In this document: one piece after another, positions 54,516 to 64,000 of the stretch
How the letters are laid out: each line of letters opens with the position of its first letter
Position numbering within the stretch: the first letter of the stretch is position 1
Source of the DNA: Blattamonas nauphoetae
Taxonomy: Eukaryota; Preaxostyla; Oxymonadida
DNA: 64,000 nucleotides
Assembly (NCBI GenBank): GCA_033064195.1
Contig: JARBJD010000178.1
Location: 62,001-126,000 of the forward strand
Reading direction: 5' to 3'
Notes under the pieces: generated by a model
The model's database searches: none
What the model saw: only the letters and a program-made list of their open reading frames with translations
Told to the model about the DNA's origin: nothing
Made by a program: the position numbers and the translations under genes

Positions 54516-55736
54516 TGCACTCGTACTGTTAGAGCATCTCGGACATTGTTGCCCGAGATTTTCACTTGTTTTCGGCATGAAAGACCTTTCTGCATTGAGT
54601 GATGACTGACAACGAAATTGTGGTTTGTCATTCTCCCTTCCTGCTTCACTTCAATCATTCAAAAACGAAAAATCTTTCGTCCAGTCGCTTATTTTCAGAC
54701 ATGAACTATTTTTGGTCGAACAACTTATCTGATACCAACCGTATTCTCACCAAGCAACAGGAGACAACCACATCCCTCAACAACGTCAGATCACCACACC
54801 TTTTGTTGATTTGGACTGATTACTCGTAGCAAATCTGAGTAATAATCAGTTCGTCACAACAACAACACTTTAGGTCATTTCGTTCCCATTGTGGAATTCA
54901 ACCCTTCCTTCTCACACTCGATTGTGCATTGGCTTTCTCGTCAAGTTCGAACAACACCACAATACATTGAATCTTCTGACAGTCCCTCCAAAGAATTCAC
55001 AGGATGTGTGAGAGAAGCGGAACAGTGAACGCACTGGAACTGTTTCTTCATCTCCAAGACTTTTATGACTCTCTTCACTGTCGATCCAGCTGCCTATCTC
55101 CTCTCGTTGTGTGGAGACAAACAGTTACAAGTGAATATCAGTTGGTTTTCCATCAAATGCCATGAAGCCAACACCTCATTGTTTTAGTATACTGTGACTC
55201 AACACCCCGAACAATGCAATTCGACGTGACTATTGAGGCTAGATGGAGTTGCGTTTCATGAATAACTTCATAAATGAGAATTAGAGGTTGATTCTCCTTC
55301 TTCTCATTGTCCTCTTTTTGCAGTTGCTAGACAAAGAATGCGGAGAAATGATTTAAATGACCAAGTTTTGTTACATCCCACATCCACCACAACTTCCCCA
55401 GGGACCGTCAGTAATCTAATGATAGGGGCATCTCACTTGATACGGCTCTTCTGCAGGCGCTGCCACGCAGATCGAAGAACATCTCGCTCCCCACTCTATC
55501 CATTCATCATCTTGAACTTTCAGAGATCTGACAACACTGTAAATCTCAAAACCAAAGAGATATTTCCAATTTGACTCTTTTTTCTCGAATCAATTTATCA
55601 CACGATCCACTGGATGACCTGTTTGCATTTTATGACAATATCTGTAGAAACCCAAGTTTTAATGAGGTGAAAGCAGACCAAATACGTGTACTGTAAGTGA
55701 AAAATGACTTGAATAGGAACATGATCGAGTGTGGAC
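54516..55736. other. No supported gene; possible decayed coding sequence
   Basis: Short plus-strand frames such as HFVPIVEFNPSFSHSIVHWL (about 54875) look coding-like but break within 60 codons. Nothing else recognised. Confidence 0.35.
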
Positions 55737-56170
55737 TCAAGCGTCTGAATTAGCTGGACATTGCGAATGGTTGAGCCAGTTGTCAGATCTGCGTCGTGAA
55801 TTTAGCAAGACCCTGGGAGATATGAGCAAGGACGGCTCATTCTCCCGACTGAACATCGTTCCCGTTGAGAGAGGTAAGTCATGGATGAATTTGAGGGTGA
55901 TGGTGACTGGAGAATCAAGAAAATCATCTTCCATTGTGCTCTCACTGTCGGAGAAGGTTTCTGACAGATCCTCGCCAAAGTCGAGCTCGTTGCCTGTTGC
56001 AAGCTGCCCCAGAATGAAGTCGAGGGGAATCTCCGAATTGCTAAGATTGTTGAGATCATCTTCATTGAAGGAATTCTGATAAGTTAGATCACTTGTGTCC
56101 GCGGCAACAAGATGATCAGAGCGACTTCGAAACTGATTCCTCCCAGTAGTATGATCAGAATGTGTTGATC
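55737..56170 (-). CDS. Acidic protein fragment, possibly leading into a ubiquitin-like fold
   Basis: A minus-strand frame from about 56150 runs through EDDLNNLSNSEIPLDFILGQ, GEDLSETFSDSESTMEDDFL and SPVTITLKFIHD. The last piece resembles the first strands of a ubiquitin-like domain, but the rest of the domain is not evident after it. A hydrophobic stretch in another frame just upstream (LIILLGGISFEVALIILLP) may belong to the same gene across an intron. I give it as a probable gene fragment without a function. Confidence 0.4.
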
Positions 56171-57179
56171 CTAGGAATCAAAACAAGAAAGTCAATCTTC
56201 AACGAAAAGAAACGACACTTTTTCGTTGAGATTGTTATGAAATGGTGCGAATTCATTTGAAAGCATTTTTCCTAATCTGTTTCATCAATATATCAAACTA
56301 ATTCTTCGTCGTTTTTGACTTCTGGAATCAAAAAAGACGCCATTGTCTTAAGTCTTGCTTTGAAACACGAATGTACATTCAAATTGTGAGATAAGCCGCA
56401 TTTTTGTTGTTTCCTGCTTCAGTTCAAGATGAGTGGTTTTTCAGTTGCCTTGTCGAACTTTCCAGAGCAGTTTGAGTGATGCCTCATCCAGGTAACTTTT
56501 CATTGTTCATTTTCAAAGGCTTTTCTCTGATATAAGGGCTCCTTCTTCTCTTCCATGAGTCTCATTTGAATGGAGAGGAGAATGGTATCCGACTTTGGTT
56601 TCAGAGGGGCTGGAGATTGAATGGTAGTCATTGGATCCTATTTAGGACAAACTAAAGAAGATTGCGCGTTCTATCTTGACAATTCCGTTCTGTGCCATAC
56701 TTTCGACAGATATCTGAGATATTTAAAAACGAACGAAAATCCGAGAAGGTGAAATGATATACAATGCAAGCATAAGACTAATGTTGCATCATAATGGCAA
56801 TGAACCTCGTGAAGGACATGTCAATGTTCCTTCCACTAAAAAGGGAGCTGGACGACGAAATCGTTCAATTTATTGAGAGGAGAGTTGCATTTACATGTCT
56901 TGGTTGATCATTCAAGCTTTCGTGAAATGGAAATGAAGAATACAAAATGCTATTTGAGGAAAATATGAAGTCTTGAAGAAAGAGTTCATTCTTTCGGTTC
57001 GGCTGGGTCGTCGAACATTCCTGGATGGTCAGCATGCGGAGGCTACACTAGCCCGCCCCTTTTCTTGTCGCTGTCGAGAGGGTACTCCTCGCCTCGCCCC
57101 TTCCCCCCGCTCTCGACCTCGCCCTTGTTCTTCTTCCCCCATCCTCGTAGCCGTGTCCTCCCACGCCCTCGCCCTTCTC
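56171..57179. other. AT-rich non-coding sequence
   Basis: No frame longer than about 70 codons and no repeat seen. The last 130 bp become GC- and CT-rich as the Ser/Pro-rich gene to the right begins. Confidence 0.4.
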
Positions 57180-57205
57180 CCTTGAATACCCGCTATTCCT
57201 TCTCG

Positions 57206-58098
57206 AGCGTGTTCTCCTCCTCATCCACCAGATCTGCCTCGCCTCTCCTAAACTCCCCGTGTCGCTCGTTGTAGTCCATTCATCCCCACCGCATCCACTC
57301 ATCATGCTCTCGCTTCTCACGCCTGTTCAGCATTGGCTTCTTCCTTCCGCGCGTTGCACTTGAGCTGTCGCTTTCTTGCTGATGTCCACGGTCGACTGGC
57401 ACCGACGGCATCCGATTCTCGCTGATGCTCCCGCGCTGGCTGGCCCAGATTCCGTACTTGGCATCGATCTCTCCACGCCACTCCTTCCACCGGCGCCGCT
57501 CGTCGATCTTGTTCTGCTCGTGCTGCGTGAGATACTGCAGGTCGCGTGTGGAAATCTTTCGGAAGGGCGTGTCGGGTGGCGGAGAAGGTTGCGGGAAGAA
57601 CGTCGGTGTGACAGACTGCGGAGGATGGTAGGAGAACGACGACGACGAGTACGACGGCACGAACGGCCTCACATTGGCAGAGAGGAGCGTCAGGTTGGGC
57701 GACTTGGCCAGCGACGAATGGCGCGGCCAGGTTGTTGCGGAGAGCATCGTGTCGCTCTCCTTCCGACTCCCAGCCAGACTTGGCGTGGACTTTTCGTCAT
57801 CGGAGTCGTCCAGGCCGAGCTCGTCCTCGTTGGATGGCACAGACAGGGCAGGTTTGAACGGCGAATCGCACATCCACTGCATGCTCACCGAGATCCGACT
57901 CGTCGACGGCGACATGTTCACGTCTGTCGCACTTTCTGTTTGGGAGTGAGGAGGGGAGGGCGGTGTGTGTCTTCTCTTTTTCAGGCTTCCACTTCTTCGG
58001 CTGAGGCTAGTCTGGTCCAATCGCACCAAAGTTGGTGTGGGGGTCAGAGAGGAGCTCTCTTACCAGTCGCTCCTCACAAACCTTAGCTCCCACTCCAT
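57206..58098 (-). CDS. Ser/Pro-rich protein of unknown function
   Basis: GC-richer than its surroundings. A short first exon with ATG at 58098 (MEWEL) could splice from a GTTTGT donor to a CTCAG acceptor at about 58000 and continue SRRSGSLKKRRHTPPSPPHS. The main frame (to 57280) is Ser/Pro-rich with a charged C-terminal part, QHEQNKIDERRRWKEWRGEI and MLNRREKREHDEWMRWG, then TGA. Reading past that TGA gives another 28 charged codons (MDYNERHGEFRRGEADLVDE) to a TAG at about 57191, which may be lost coding sequence. No domain recognised; probably disordered and perhaps nuclear. Confidence 0.55.
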
Positions 58099-58130
58099 TG
58101 AGATAAGTCCTATGAAGTGGCCCACAGGTC
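58046..58130 (-). repeat. 5'-end cassette repeat, copy R1
   Basis: On the minus strand it reads GGACCTGTGGGCCACTTCAT then AGGACTTATCTCAATGGAGT and on through GGGAGCTAAGGTTTGTG. It contains an ATG (MEWEL) followed by a GTTTGT donor and lies at the start of the Ser/Pro-rich gene. Copies R2 and R3 lie 4.2-4.4 kb away in inverted orientation. Confidence 0.85.
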
Positions 58131-61100
58131 CTTTTGATCCAAATGGTTTCACAAATCCCTGAACTATGAGTGCTATCCGAGCCTGGAGAAAGTAAAATTT
58201 TTCACTTATGGACGCGATTCCCTGGAATTTTCGAGTCTGAATTTACATATACAGACTGTCACGAACAGCCTACTTTCAACTCCACCCTCAGCTCCGAGTG
58301 GTCCTACGCCTTCCGTAACACACAACAATCTGCCCTCTAAGAAGCAATTTTCAGACCAGGTTGCACTAAAAACGCAAAATGTACAAGATAGCACGGATAA
58401 GCTCTGACAAGTTGGGAGGAAGAATCATCAAGTCTGCCTTCCTCTAATGGTTACGGGAATGGAGCTACAAACACGACACTTCATCGGAGTCAGATGAATT
58501 GCAACGAAGGAACAAGAAGCAGAAAGCACTCATAGTTCACTTCCTCTCTCCTCGATCAAATTTGATGGGAACTCCTTGAGAGGATCCTCTTGGCGCAAGG
58601 AAAAACACTCAAGTGCACGATTGATTGGTTGATTTCAGTCTTGATGTCACATTTGAACGATTCTCACAACAACTTAGACCCTCCAGCATGTGATCGAGGA
58701 GGACAAGACTAGTAGCTTTCGAAGGTCTCATTGATCATGGGCACTCCAATTATCGCCTTCTAGGCTACCATCGCCACTGATAGATCAACCAGAGTCGACA
58801 CAGAGCTCACCTTCTCTTCATGTCAGCAAGACATTCCCGTTTATTTTCCTGACGCTATTTCGACTTGTGGATCGTCAGCATATTGTTGTATGATGTTCGG
58901 AACAATGTCACTTCAGCATTTGACATCTGCGGGATTATTACATCTGTATGGAAGGTGCACGATTTAACACATCTCTCGACGGATACAGCTGAAGGCAAAT
59001 CTATTACTTTGTGCACAAGTCTCATCATCTACCAAGTTTAATTCACTGTCGCCCTGCATATTTCAAGAAGGAGGTCGTTTCATCAAACTCTCTGGCTCGG
59101 ACGGCGACTTAACAATGTTTCAGCATATTCATCGAATGCCGTACGTATACGAAGGAATGGTGTTACTGTTAGACACCCTGCATTTGATGGAGTCATCAGC
59201 AACGAGTCCAGTTTTGTTTTCCACGACAACCATCGAAACAATGGTATTGACGCTATCCGTTAGATATAGATGAGCACACACTCGACGACACTGATGTGGA
59301 GGAACAAATCAGTACAGTTCTACAAGATTGGAACAACTTCACTAACTTAGAGGAAATTGAGGTCCAACACGGCAAGGTGCAGATGTGGACATCCACAGAT
59401 CCAACAGGGAACCCTCCGACGTAGTACCATTCACATCAAGCGGGAACCTGGCCTCCACTTTACCATTTTAACAAGAAAGTGAAATCGACGATAAGCTTAG
59501 AAAGATTCCCTTTGGCCCTCTCGCTCTTTTGAAAATGGTATTCACCTACTCCGTTGACAACGCCCTCAAAGACCCTCTGATTTTCTCTCCAATGCCACCA
59601 CTGTCGAGATCGTGATGTGGATACAGCTAGAGGGAAGTCTCGTTTGATTTGAGTGTACTCATGCAGCATTTTCCTCAGCATCACGACTTCCACGTTTCAC
59701 TCGCCTTCTCTCCAACTCCGTCGGACGAGATCGCTGTCTCCTTTCGGGTGAATTACGCTTGAATCATCTCTGTTGCTGTTACCTCTCTCAACCGCAGAGA
59801 TGATCATTGATCCATTAGCAGCGCAGAATGGGAAATCTGTCTACTCGACGGGAGCCACCAATTGATCTCAAATGGTAGGACCTCGGCGTCCCAAGTACCA
59901 TCGAGATGAATCAGGATGAACACAGGAGTCAAGACACTCTGGTTCATATTTCTCGTGGATCGCTCTCCGCACGTCAGGTGTCGGACCCACGTCAGCACAT
60001 TCGTCACGGGAGGGCACACTGACTTCCTACTCACGCGGGAGGGGCACTCTGAGACGAGCTCACAGAGCTACCAACGAAGAGTGTTCCTGTCGAACCCGAG
60101 TGACGACGTCCCACCCGACAGTCGGATATCTCCAATACCACTACTCGCACAGTCAGTACTCCACCATTTACAGTCACGGCACGATTGATGAACTGACACC
60201 TGGTCACGATGAAAGTGGTCACTGTCATTTGGACGTTCAGCCCACACCAATCTCGGGGTAACTTGGACATCCCTGCGCTCATCCATGAACCGGCTGTATT
60301 TCTCGCAGAGTATCCGTTGATCATGGGAGTCACACATCTTAACCATCACTGCAATGGCAGCATTGTCGGACTCGTCGTTGATCGCCAAGATTCACTCTTT
60401 CATCATAGCTGTTTCGTCGAAAACAACCTCTATCATCCTTAGTTCATCGGCCTATCGGAAACTGGAAGCCGAAGAAGTCTCCATTCAGCCCAATCACTCG
60501 AACGTGGAACCCCTGTTGACTCTCTTCGCAAGTGAATAAGAAATTGTTTGTGGACAAGTCTTGAAGTAAGTCACGCCAGCGATGACACTCTCATCGGGGA
60601 ATCTAACAACACCTCGATAGTCGTCCTGAAATTCCACGAAGCATTGGACGGGAGTCCAGAGAGATGAGAGTGAAGGAAGAACGTCTACCGTCAAATAATG
60701 AATCAGCGATGACCCTACTGAATACGAAGAAGGGTGTTTGAAGAGCGATGCAGGCGAAGATCAGCAAGCCAACGATGACCTCGACCAAGAAGATAACAAG
60801 GCAATAGAGAAGAGATGGATGAAGGAGTCGGACAGACAAAAAATGATCTCACTGGTGGTGATGATTTTCTGACTGACGAACTGAATCCTCACTTCAGATC
60901 CTCCTTCCCCTTGCATCACTCCATTCTCCGATGTCTCCGAAATCAACATCGACAGCGGAAGCTTCACCCGTCTCGTGCATCGCGTCATAAACTCTCCGAT
61001 TTAAGGTTCAATGCCGATCGTCAAGGCATCCAACAATTTGAAGACTGTCAGCGATACCATCAAGAAGAACGACGGCTTGGATGAGCTTCCCCACTCGCTC

Positions 61101-61235
61101 GAAACGATCAAGATGATCTCACCGAGCAGGTTCGACGGTGTTGTGTATCCCAGAGAGTTCGTCATAATTACCAACTCTCAGCATGGCTGCACGGGTCCAA
61201 TGGTAGAATCGGATGAAGATTTCAGTAAGAAATGA
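58131..61235 (-). pseudogene. Decayed beta-helix surface gene (probable)
   Basis: Minus-strand pieces in different frames look like beta-helix repeats of the local surface family: TTFIVTRCQFINRAVTVNGG with LEISDCRVGRRHSGSTGTLF (about 60090-60230), LWTPVQCFVEFQDDYRGVVR (about 60600) and GVGEYHFQKSERAKGNLSKL (about 59500). A hydrophobic helix, YCLVIFLVEVIVGLLIFACI, lies at about 60740-60810. No frame stays open beyond about 110 codons. I read it as an old broken copy; the region is bounded by the R1 and R2 repeats. Confidence 0.4.
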
Positions 61236-61414
61236 AGAAAGATACGCTTCACGAGGGGAGAATGAACGATAACGACGATGATCAGCCATCTCAAGATGGT
61301 CTCAACGATGCAGAGTTCAAGCCAGATGACGATCCCAAAGCGTAAGAATAGGAAAAGTCCGGCCAAGCATCTGATGGAGATAGTGATGAAGAGCGGAGTC
61401 TCACCAAAGAGACG

Positions 61415-61987
61415 ATGACAACGAGAATGAGAGAACAGCTGTCGGAAAGAAGGCAGGACAGCTATCGACGACGAAACTACCCGAGCAGCTCGTCGCCCGC
61501 AAGGAATACTTCGCCATCAGAACAACATTTTGACCCGGACAGAGAAAGTATCAGACGTGAAAGGAAGATAAATTACACTTCTTCACGAGCAGGTTGTACT
61601 CGCCGAACAGTACTCAGTACAACAAAGTGGGATGATCTCTCGCTTGATGTCCTTCCACTCGAAATCGGAATGCAGTTCGTCCAACAACTTCGTGAAGGAC
61701 ACAACCTCGAAGCGCAGCTTCTATTCCACCAGCAGCTATCGGAGGATAATATCAACAGGTCGATGATTGCATATCTGGATTGTCTCTCTCAATTCCACAC
61801 TGATGTCCTCAACCAGCAGTGGACGGAGAGTAATACACTTTCCGATTTCTGGGACGAGATAGGTCATGCATGTCACAATCTTCAAGCGTGCCTTGACCGA
61901 AACCATCAACGAAGACTCACATATTGGCAGTCGACACAGCTTTCCCAGTCTCGATTGATTCTGCCACACCGTTCTAACTGTAAGTGA
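61415..61987 (+). CDS. Hypothetical protein, or shadow of decayed minus-strand sequence
   Basis: A complete 190-codon frame: an Arg/Ser-rich start (RREQLSER type), then a helical part, VLPLEIGMQFVQQLREGHNL and LSDFWDEIGHACHNLQACLD. No known domain. The opposite strand carries an open stretch that could belong to the decayed surface gene, so the assignment is uncertain. Confidence 0.3.
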   Translation: MTTRMREQLSERRQDSYRRRNYPSSSSPARNTSPSEQHFDPDRESIRRERKINYTSSRAGCTRRTVLSTTKWDDLSLDVLPLEIGMQFVQQLREGHNLEAQLLFHQQLSEDNINRSMIAYLDCLSQFHTDVLNQQWTESNTLSDFWDEIGHACHNLQACLDRNHQRRLTYWQSTQLSQSRLILPHRSNCK

Positions 61988-62227
61988 GTTGTCCAGCCTC
62001 GTCAGCTGAGTTGTGGATGGTTGAACGCAGTCAGATCCGTCACTGAACAAGGACGGACCACACCAAATCACGATGACAGCCACTGATCGTGGAGTCACGG
62101 TCCAAAAGGCAGTCATCACGTTCCACATTGATGAATGATTCACTCAACAGATATGTTCTTTCTTTCGATTCAACTCTCTGTTTTCGTCTTGTTTGTTTGA
62201 TAGTGATCTCTGTCCTGTTCAACTCTC

Positions 62228-62302
62228 AATGGAGTGGGAGCTAAGGTTTGTGAGGAGCGACTGGTAAGAGAGCTCCTCTTACACAAACCGAAGCTCCCAC
62301 GA
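62228..62302 (+). repeat. 5'-end cassette repeat, copy R2 with a partial inverted neighbour
   Basis: CTCAATGGAGTGGGAGCTAA onward matches R1 in inverted orientation for about 56 bp, including GTTTGTGAGGAGCGACTGGT. It is followed at once by a short opposite-strand piece (62283-62302, CACAAACCGAAGCTCCCAC) that matches R3. Confidence 0.8.
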
Positions 62303-62477
62303 GTTTCCCAACCTGTCCCGAGATTTGAGGGTCCTCCGGGTCCCTTGCTCCCATTTCCGTCGCGCAAGCGGCAGTTTCTTCAATCATTGGTTCGCCCTGA
62401 TTGAAGAAAAAGAAGTGATAACGCTTATTAATGAAATGAATTTGGATCATTATTATTGTTGAAATGCATTTGTCCCT

Positions 62478-62545
62478 CAGGACCTGTGGGCCACTTCATA
62501 GGACTTATCTCAATGGAGTGGGAGCTTCGGTTTGTGTAAGAAGAA
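62478..62545 (+). repeat. 5'-end cassette repeat, copy R3
   Basis: GGACCTGTGGGCCACTTCAT, then the ATGGAGTGGGAGCTTCGGTT segment. It shares the upstream block with R1 and the ATG/MEWEL/GTTTGT block with R1 and R2. Confidence 0.85.
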
Positions 62546-62686
62546 CGACTGCGAAGGAGTACGATGTGCGCGGGAGAGAGTGGGCGAGGGGAGAGTGTGC
62601 GACAAGGGAGAGGTCGCAAATGTCTGAGATGGAGAGGGTGAGAAACGTGGGGTGAAGGATGGGATGGCTGGGTTAAACGGCGACTT

Positions 62687-63414
62687 TCAGGAGCTTGACA
62701 GTTTTGTGAACGTTGACTGCAGAAGACGAGAGGAAGATGGGGACTGCTGTGCCTGCTGCGAGTGGTACGCACTGTGGATGAGAGTGTTGAGGAGAGACAC
62801 GAGGACGGGATGGTTAACAAGCTGGAGAGCTGAGAACGAGTGCGGAGGCAGAAGTTTCTTCATTGGAGTGGGAAGGAGAGGCGGTTGCGATGGATCCAAC
62901 AGCGAGTAGGGGTTGACAGCTGACGAAAAGTGCAGTCTGTTCTGCGACAAAGAAGAGGAATTCGCTTTCTGCGGATTGACAGTGCCAGGCTGAGCGAAGA
63001 ACCCGCCCGACGAGGAGAGGAGAGCAACTGCCTTGTTATTTTCTTTGCTGCCCCTCCCCCGCCCGACAAACGAGTTGTGAAGCTGGTCGAAAGCATGCCG
63101 TGGGGAAAGAGTGGGTCCCGACGGTGAACTGTCATTGGTCTGCGTTGAGATGTAGCCGGCAGGGTGGGCAGAGGGAAGTGTGGTGCAGGAGACGAAGAAG
63201 TTAGAGAAGAAGATGTCTGCGTTCTGTAGCTCCCACACAAACGGCGATGATTGAACGAAAACACGAGTGATTTGAGGAAGCTATCGAGATCGCTGTTGTT
63301 GACAGACGGGGAAGGAACGAACGCCTGCGTGAGGGGATGCAGCGAGGTCTGCGAGGCGGGGTTTGTCGAAAATTGCAGTGGAAGCGGAAGAAAACAGGGT
63401 TGAAGAGTTCCCAA
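62687..63414 (-). CDS. Ser/Pro-rich protein of unknown function
   Basis: The minus strand carries a frame from 63414 (LHPLTQAFVPSPSVNNSDLD, SFLKSLVFSFNHRR) that passes near 63235 into a second frame (ELQNADIFFSNFFVSCTTLP to RLLQSTFTKLSSS). A one-base change or a very short intron must join them. Composition (Ser, Pro, Leu, Asn) resembles the gene at 57206-58098. No domain recognised. Confidence 0.45.
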
Positions 63415-63442
63415 GAGGACAGATCGTTACATTTGAGTCCAA

Positions 63443-63960
63443 ATGGAAAACAGTCTTTCAATACGTTGCGTTAATGGATTGATCGAAAATCTCAAGTCAA
63501 TTTCGACCATAGCGGTGAATCACTGCTCTCTTCTCCGCGAATCGTGGTTTTCTTCCTGCTCGGTTGATTGTTTTTCCAGGTTTGTGGATACGAAGAACAA
63601 TTTCACTCATTCTCATTCTTACATCTCGCTTTTCTACTTCTTTCGGTCTTTTTCTCATCTTACTTCCCGTCACATCATCCATCATCACTCAATCATCTCT
63701 CTCCTCCATCCTTCCCCCTCCCTCCTCGTCTCTCGTTCACAGTTTGCAGTCATCCATCTTGATCTCAAACTCGAGAACTTGATGTTCGACGGAAGCCTTC
63801 TGAAGACGGCTTTTGGTTCACCATGATATGTGGCGTCGGAAATGATCGAAGGGAAGGTGTGGAATTGGCCCTGCCGCGTTCTTTTGTGGAATTACATAGT
63901 TCTTCTTTTGGGACGATTCTTTCCTTCTCATCCTTGTGTCTGTGAATCATAGTGTATCTC
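63443..63960 (+). pseudogene. Broken protein kinase fragment
   Basis: A GTTTGT...TTCACAG intron (about 63579-63741) joins SSCSVDCFSR to FAVIHLDLKLENLMFDGSLL, a kinase catalytic loop with HLD in place of HRD. The text then jumps to AFGSP, a TGA, YVASEMIEGK and VWNWPCR, corresponding to the GSPYYVAPE and DVWSLG segments, so the DFG region is missing. The arrangement resembles CAMK/SNF1-type kinases. The lost DFG, the changed HRD and the in-frame stop mark it as a relic. Confidence 0.6.
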
Positions 63961-64000
63961 CCCCCGTCTCTCCTCCTCCTACCTCTCTTCAGATATACGA

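Noticed and set aside
58131-62227. Inverted-repeat-bounded segment as an intact large transposon
   Set aside because: No transposase, integrase or polymerase motif was seen inside, no target duplication was found, and the inverted repeats are better explained as copies of a gene 5'-end cassette.
1-64000. Alternative genetic code with reassigned stops, as in some oxymonads
   Set aside because: Well-supported genes end at TAA, TAG and TGA at the expected family ends, and none contains in-frame stops in conserved blocks, apart from relics.
1-64000. tRNA, rRNA, retroelement or virus-like element
   Set aside because: I found no convincing tRNA A/B boxes with a cloverleaf, no rRNA core sequence and no reverse transcriptase, capsid or B-type polymerase motif; small RNA genes could still have been missed by eye.

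Overview
This is a nuclear window from a protist, most likely an oxymonad flagellate close to Blattamonas nauphoetae (Preaxostyla, Metamonada). Seen in the sequence: spliceosomal introns, histone H4, casein kinase 1, a PGP-repeat axonemal protein, and all three standard stop codons in use. Inferred from family knowledge: the two ARM-like proteins, the coiled-coil/SPRY-like proteins and the secreted beta-helix proteins look like families I recall as hugely expanded in that organism. The species name is a recollection and could not be searched here.

Layout. 0-5 kb: ends of beta-helix surface genes and a striking inverted repeat (arms of about 338 bp). 5-9.9 kb: a six-exon ARM/coiled-coil/SPRY-like gene, an ARM-like gene and a gene with an internal duplication. 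10.1-14.1 kb: a membrane-anchored beta-helix surface gene split by a 2.0-kb pogo-like DNA transposon. 14.3-21.7 kb: a second ARM/SPRY-like gene, a serpin, histone H4, an unrecognised helical protein and a second ARM-like gene. 21.9-25.7 kb: a secreted SCP (CAP)-IPT/TIG-beta-helix gene split by a 323-bp MITE, identical as far as I can read to a second copy at 46.5 kb. 25.7-31.4 kb: gene-end debris and a 1.15-kb minisatellite. 31.5-42 kb: the best gene block, with a membrane-tethered flavodoxin-ferredoxin, a SHIPPO/ODF3-like flagellar protein, a secreted DUF192 protein, CK1 and a CMGC-like pseudokinase with a long disordered tail. 42-50.3 kb: an ABCC relic, decayed sequence and one large unrecognised gene. 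50.5-54.5 kb: a DNA transposon with an unusual DDE-like transposase between GC-rich tandem arrays in inverted orientation. 54.5-64 kb: mostly decayed sequence, two Ser/Pro-rich genes, a repeated 5'-end cassette and a broken protein kinase.

How it fits together. The conserved genes suit an anaerobic flagellate: iron-sulfur/flavin electron transfer, axoneme structure, kinase signalling, secreted and surface proteins. The surface genes are where mobile DNA has landed. Both intact TA-flanked insertions sit inside surface-protein reading frames, and in both cases removing the element plus one TA joins the two host halves in frame. I saw no rRNA, tRNA, CRISPR, retroelement or virus-like element that I could support.
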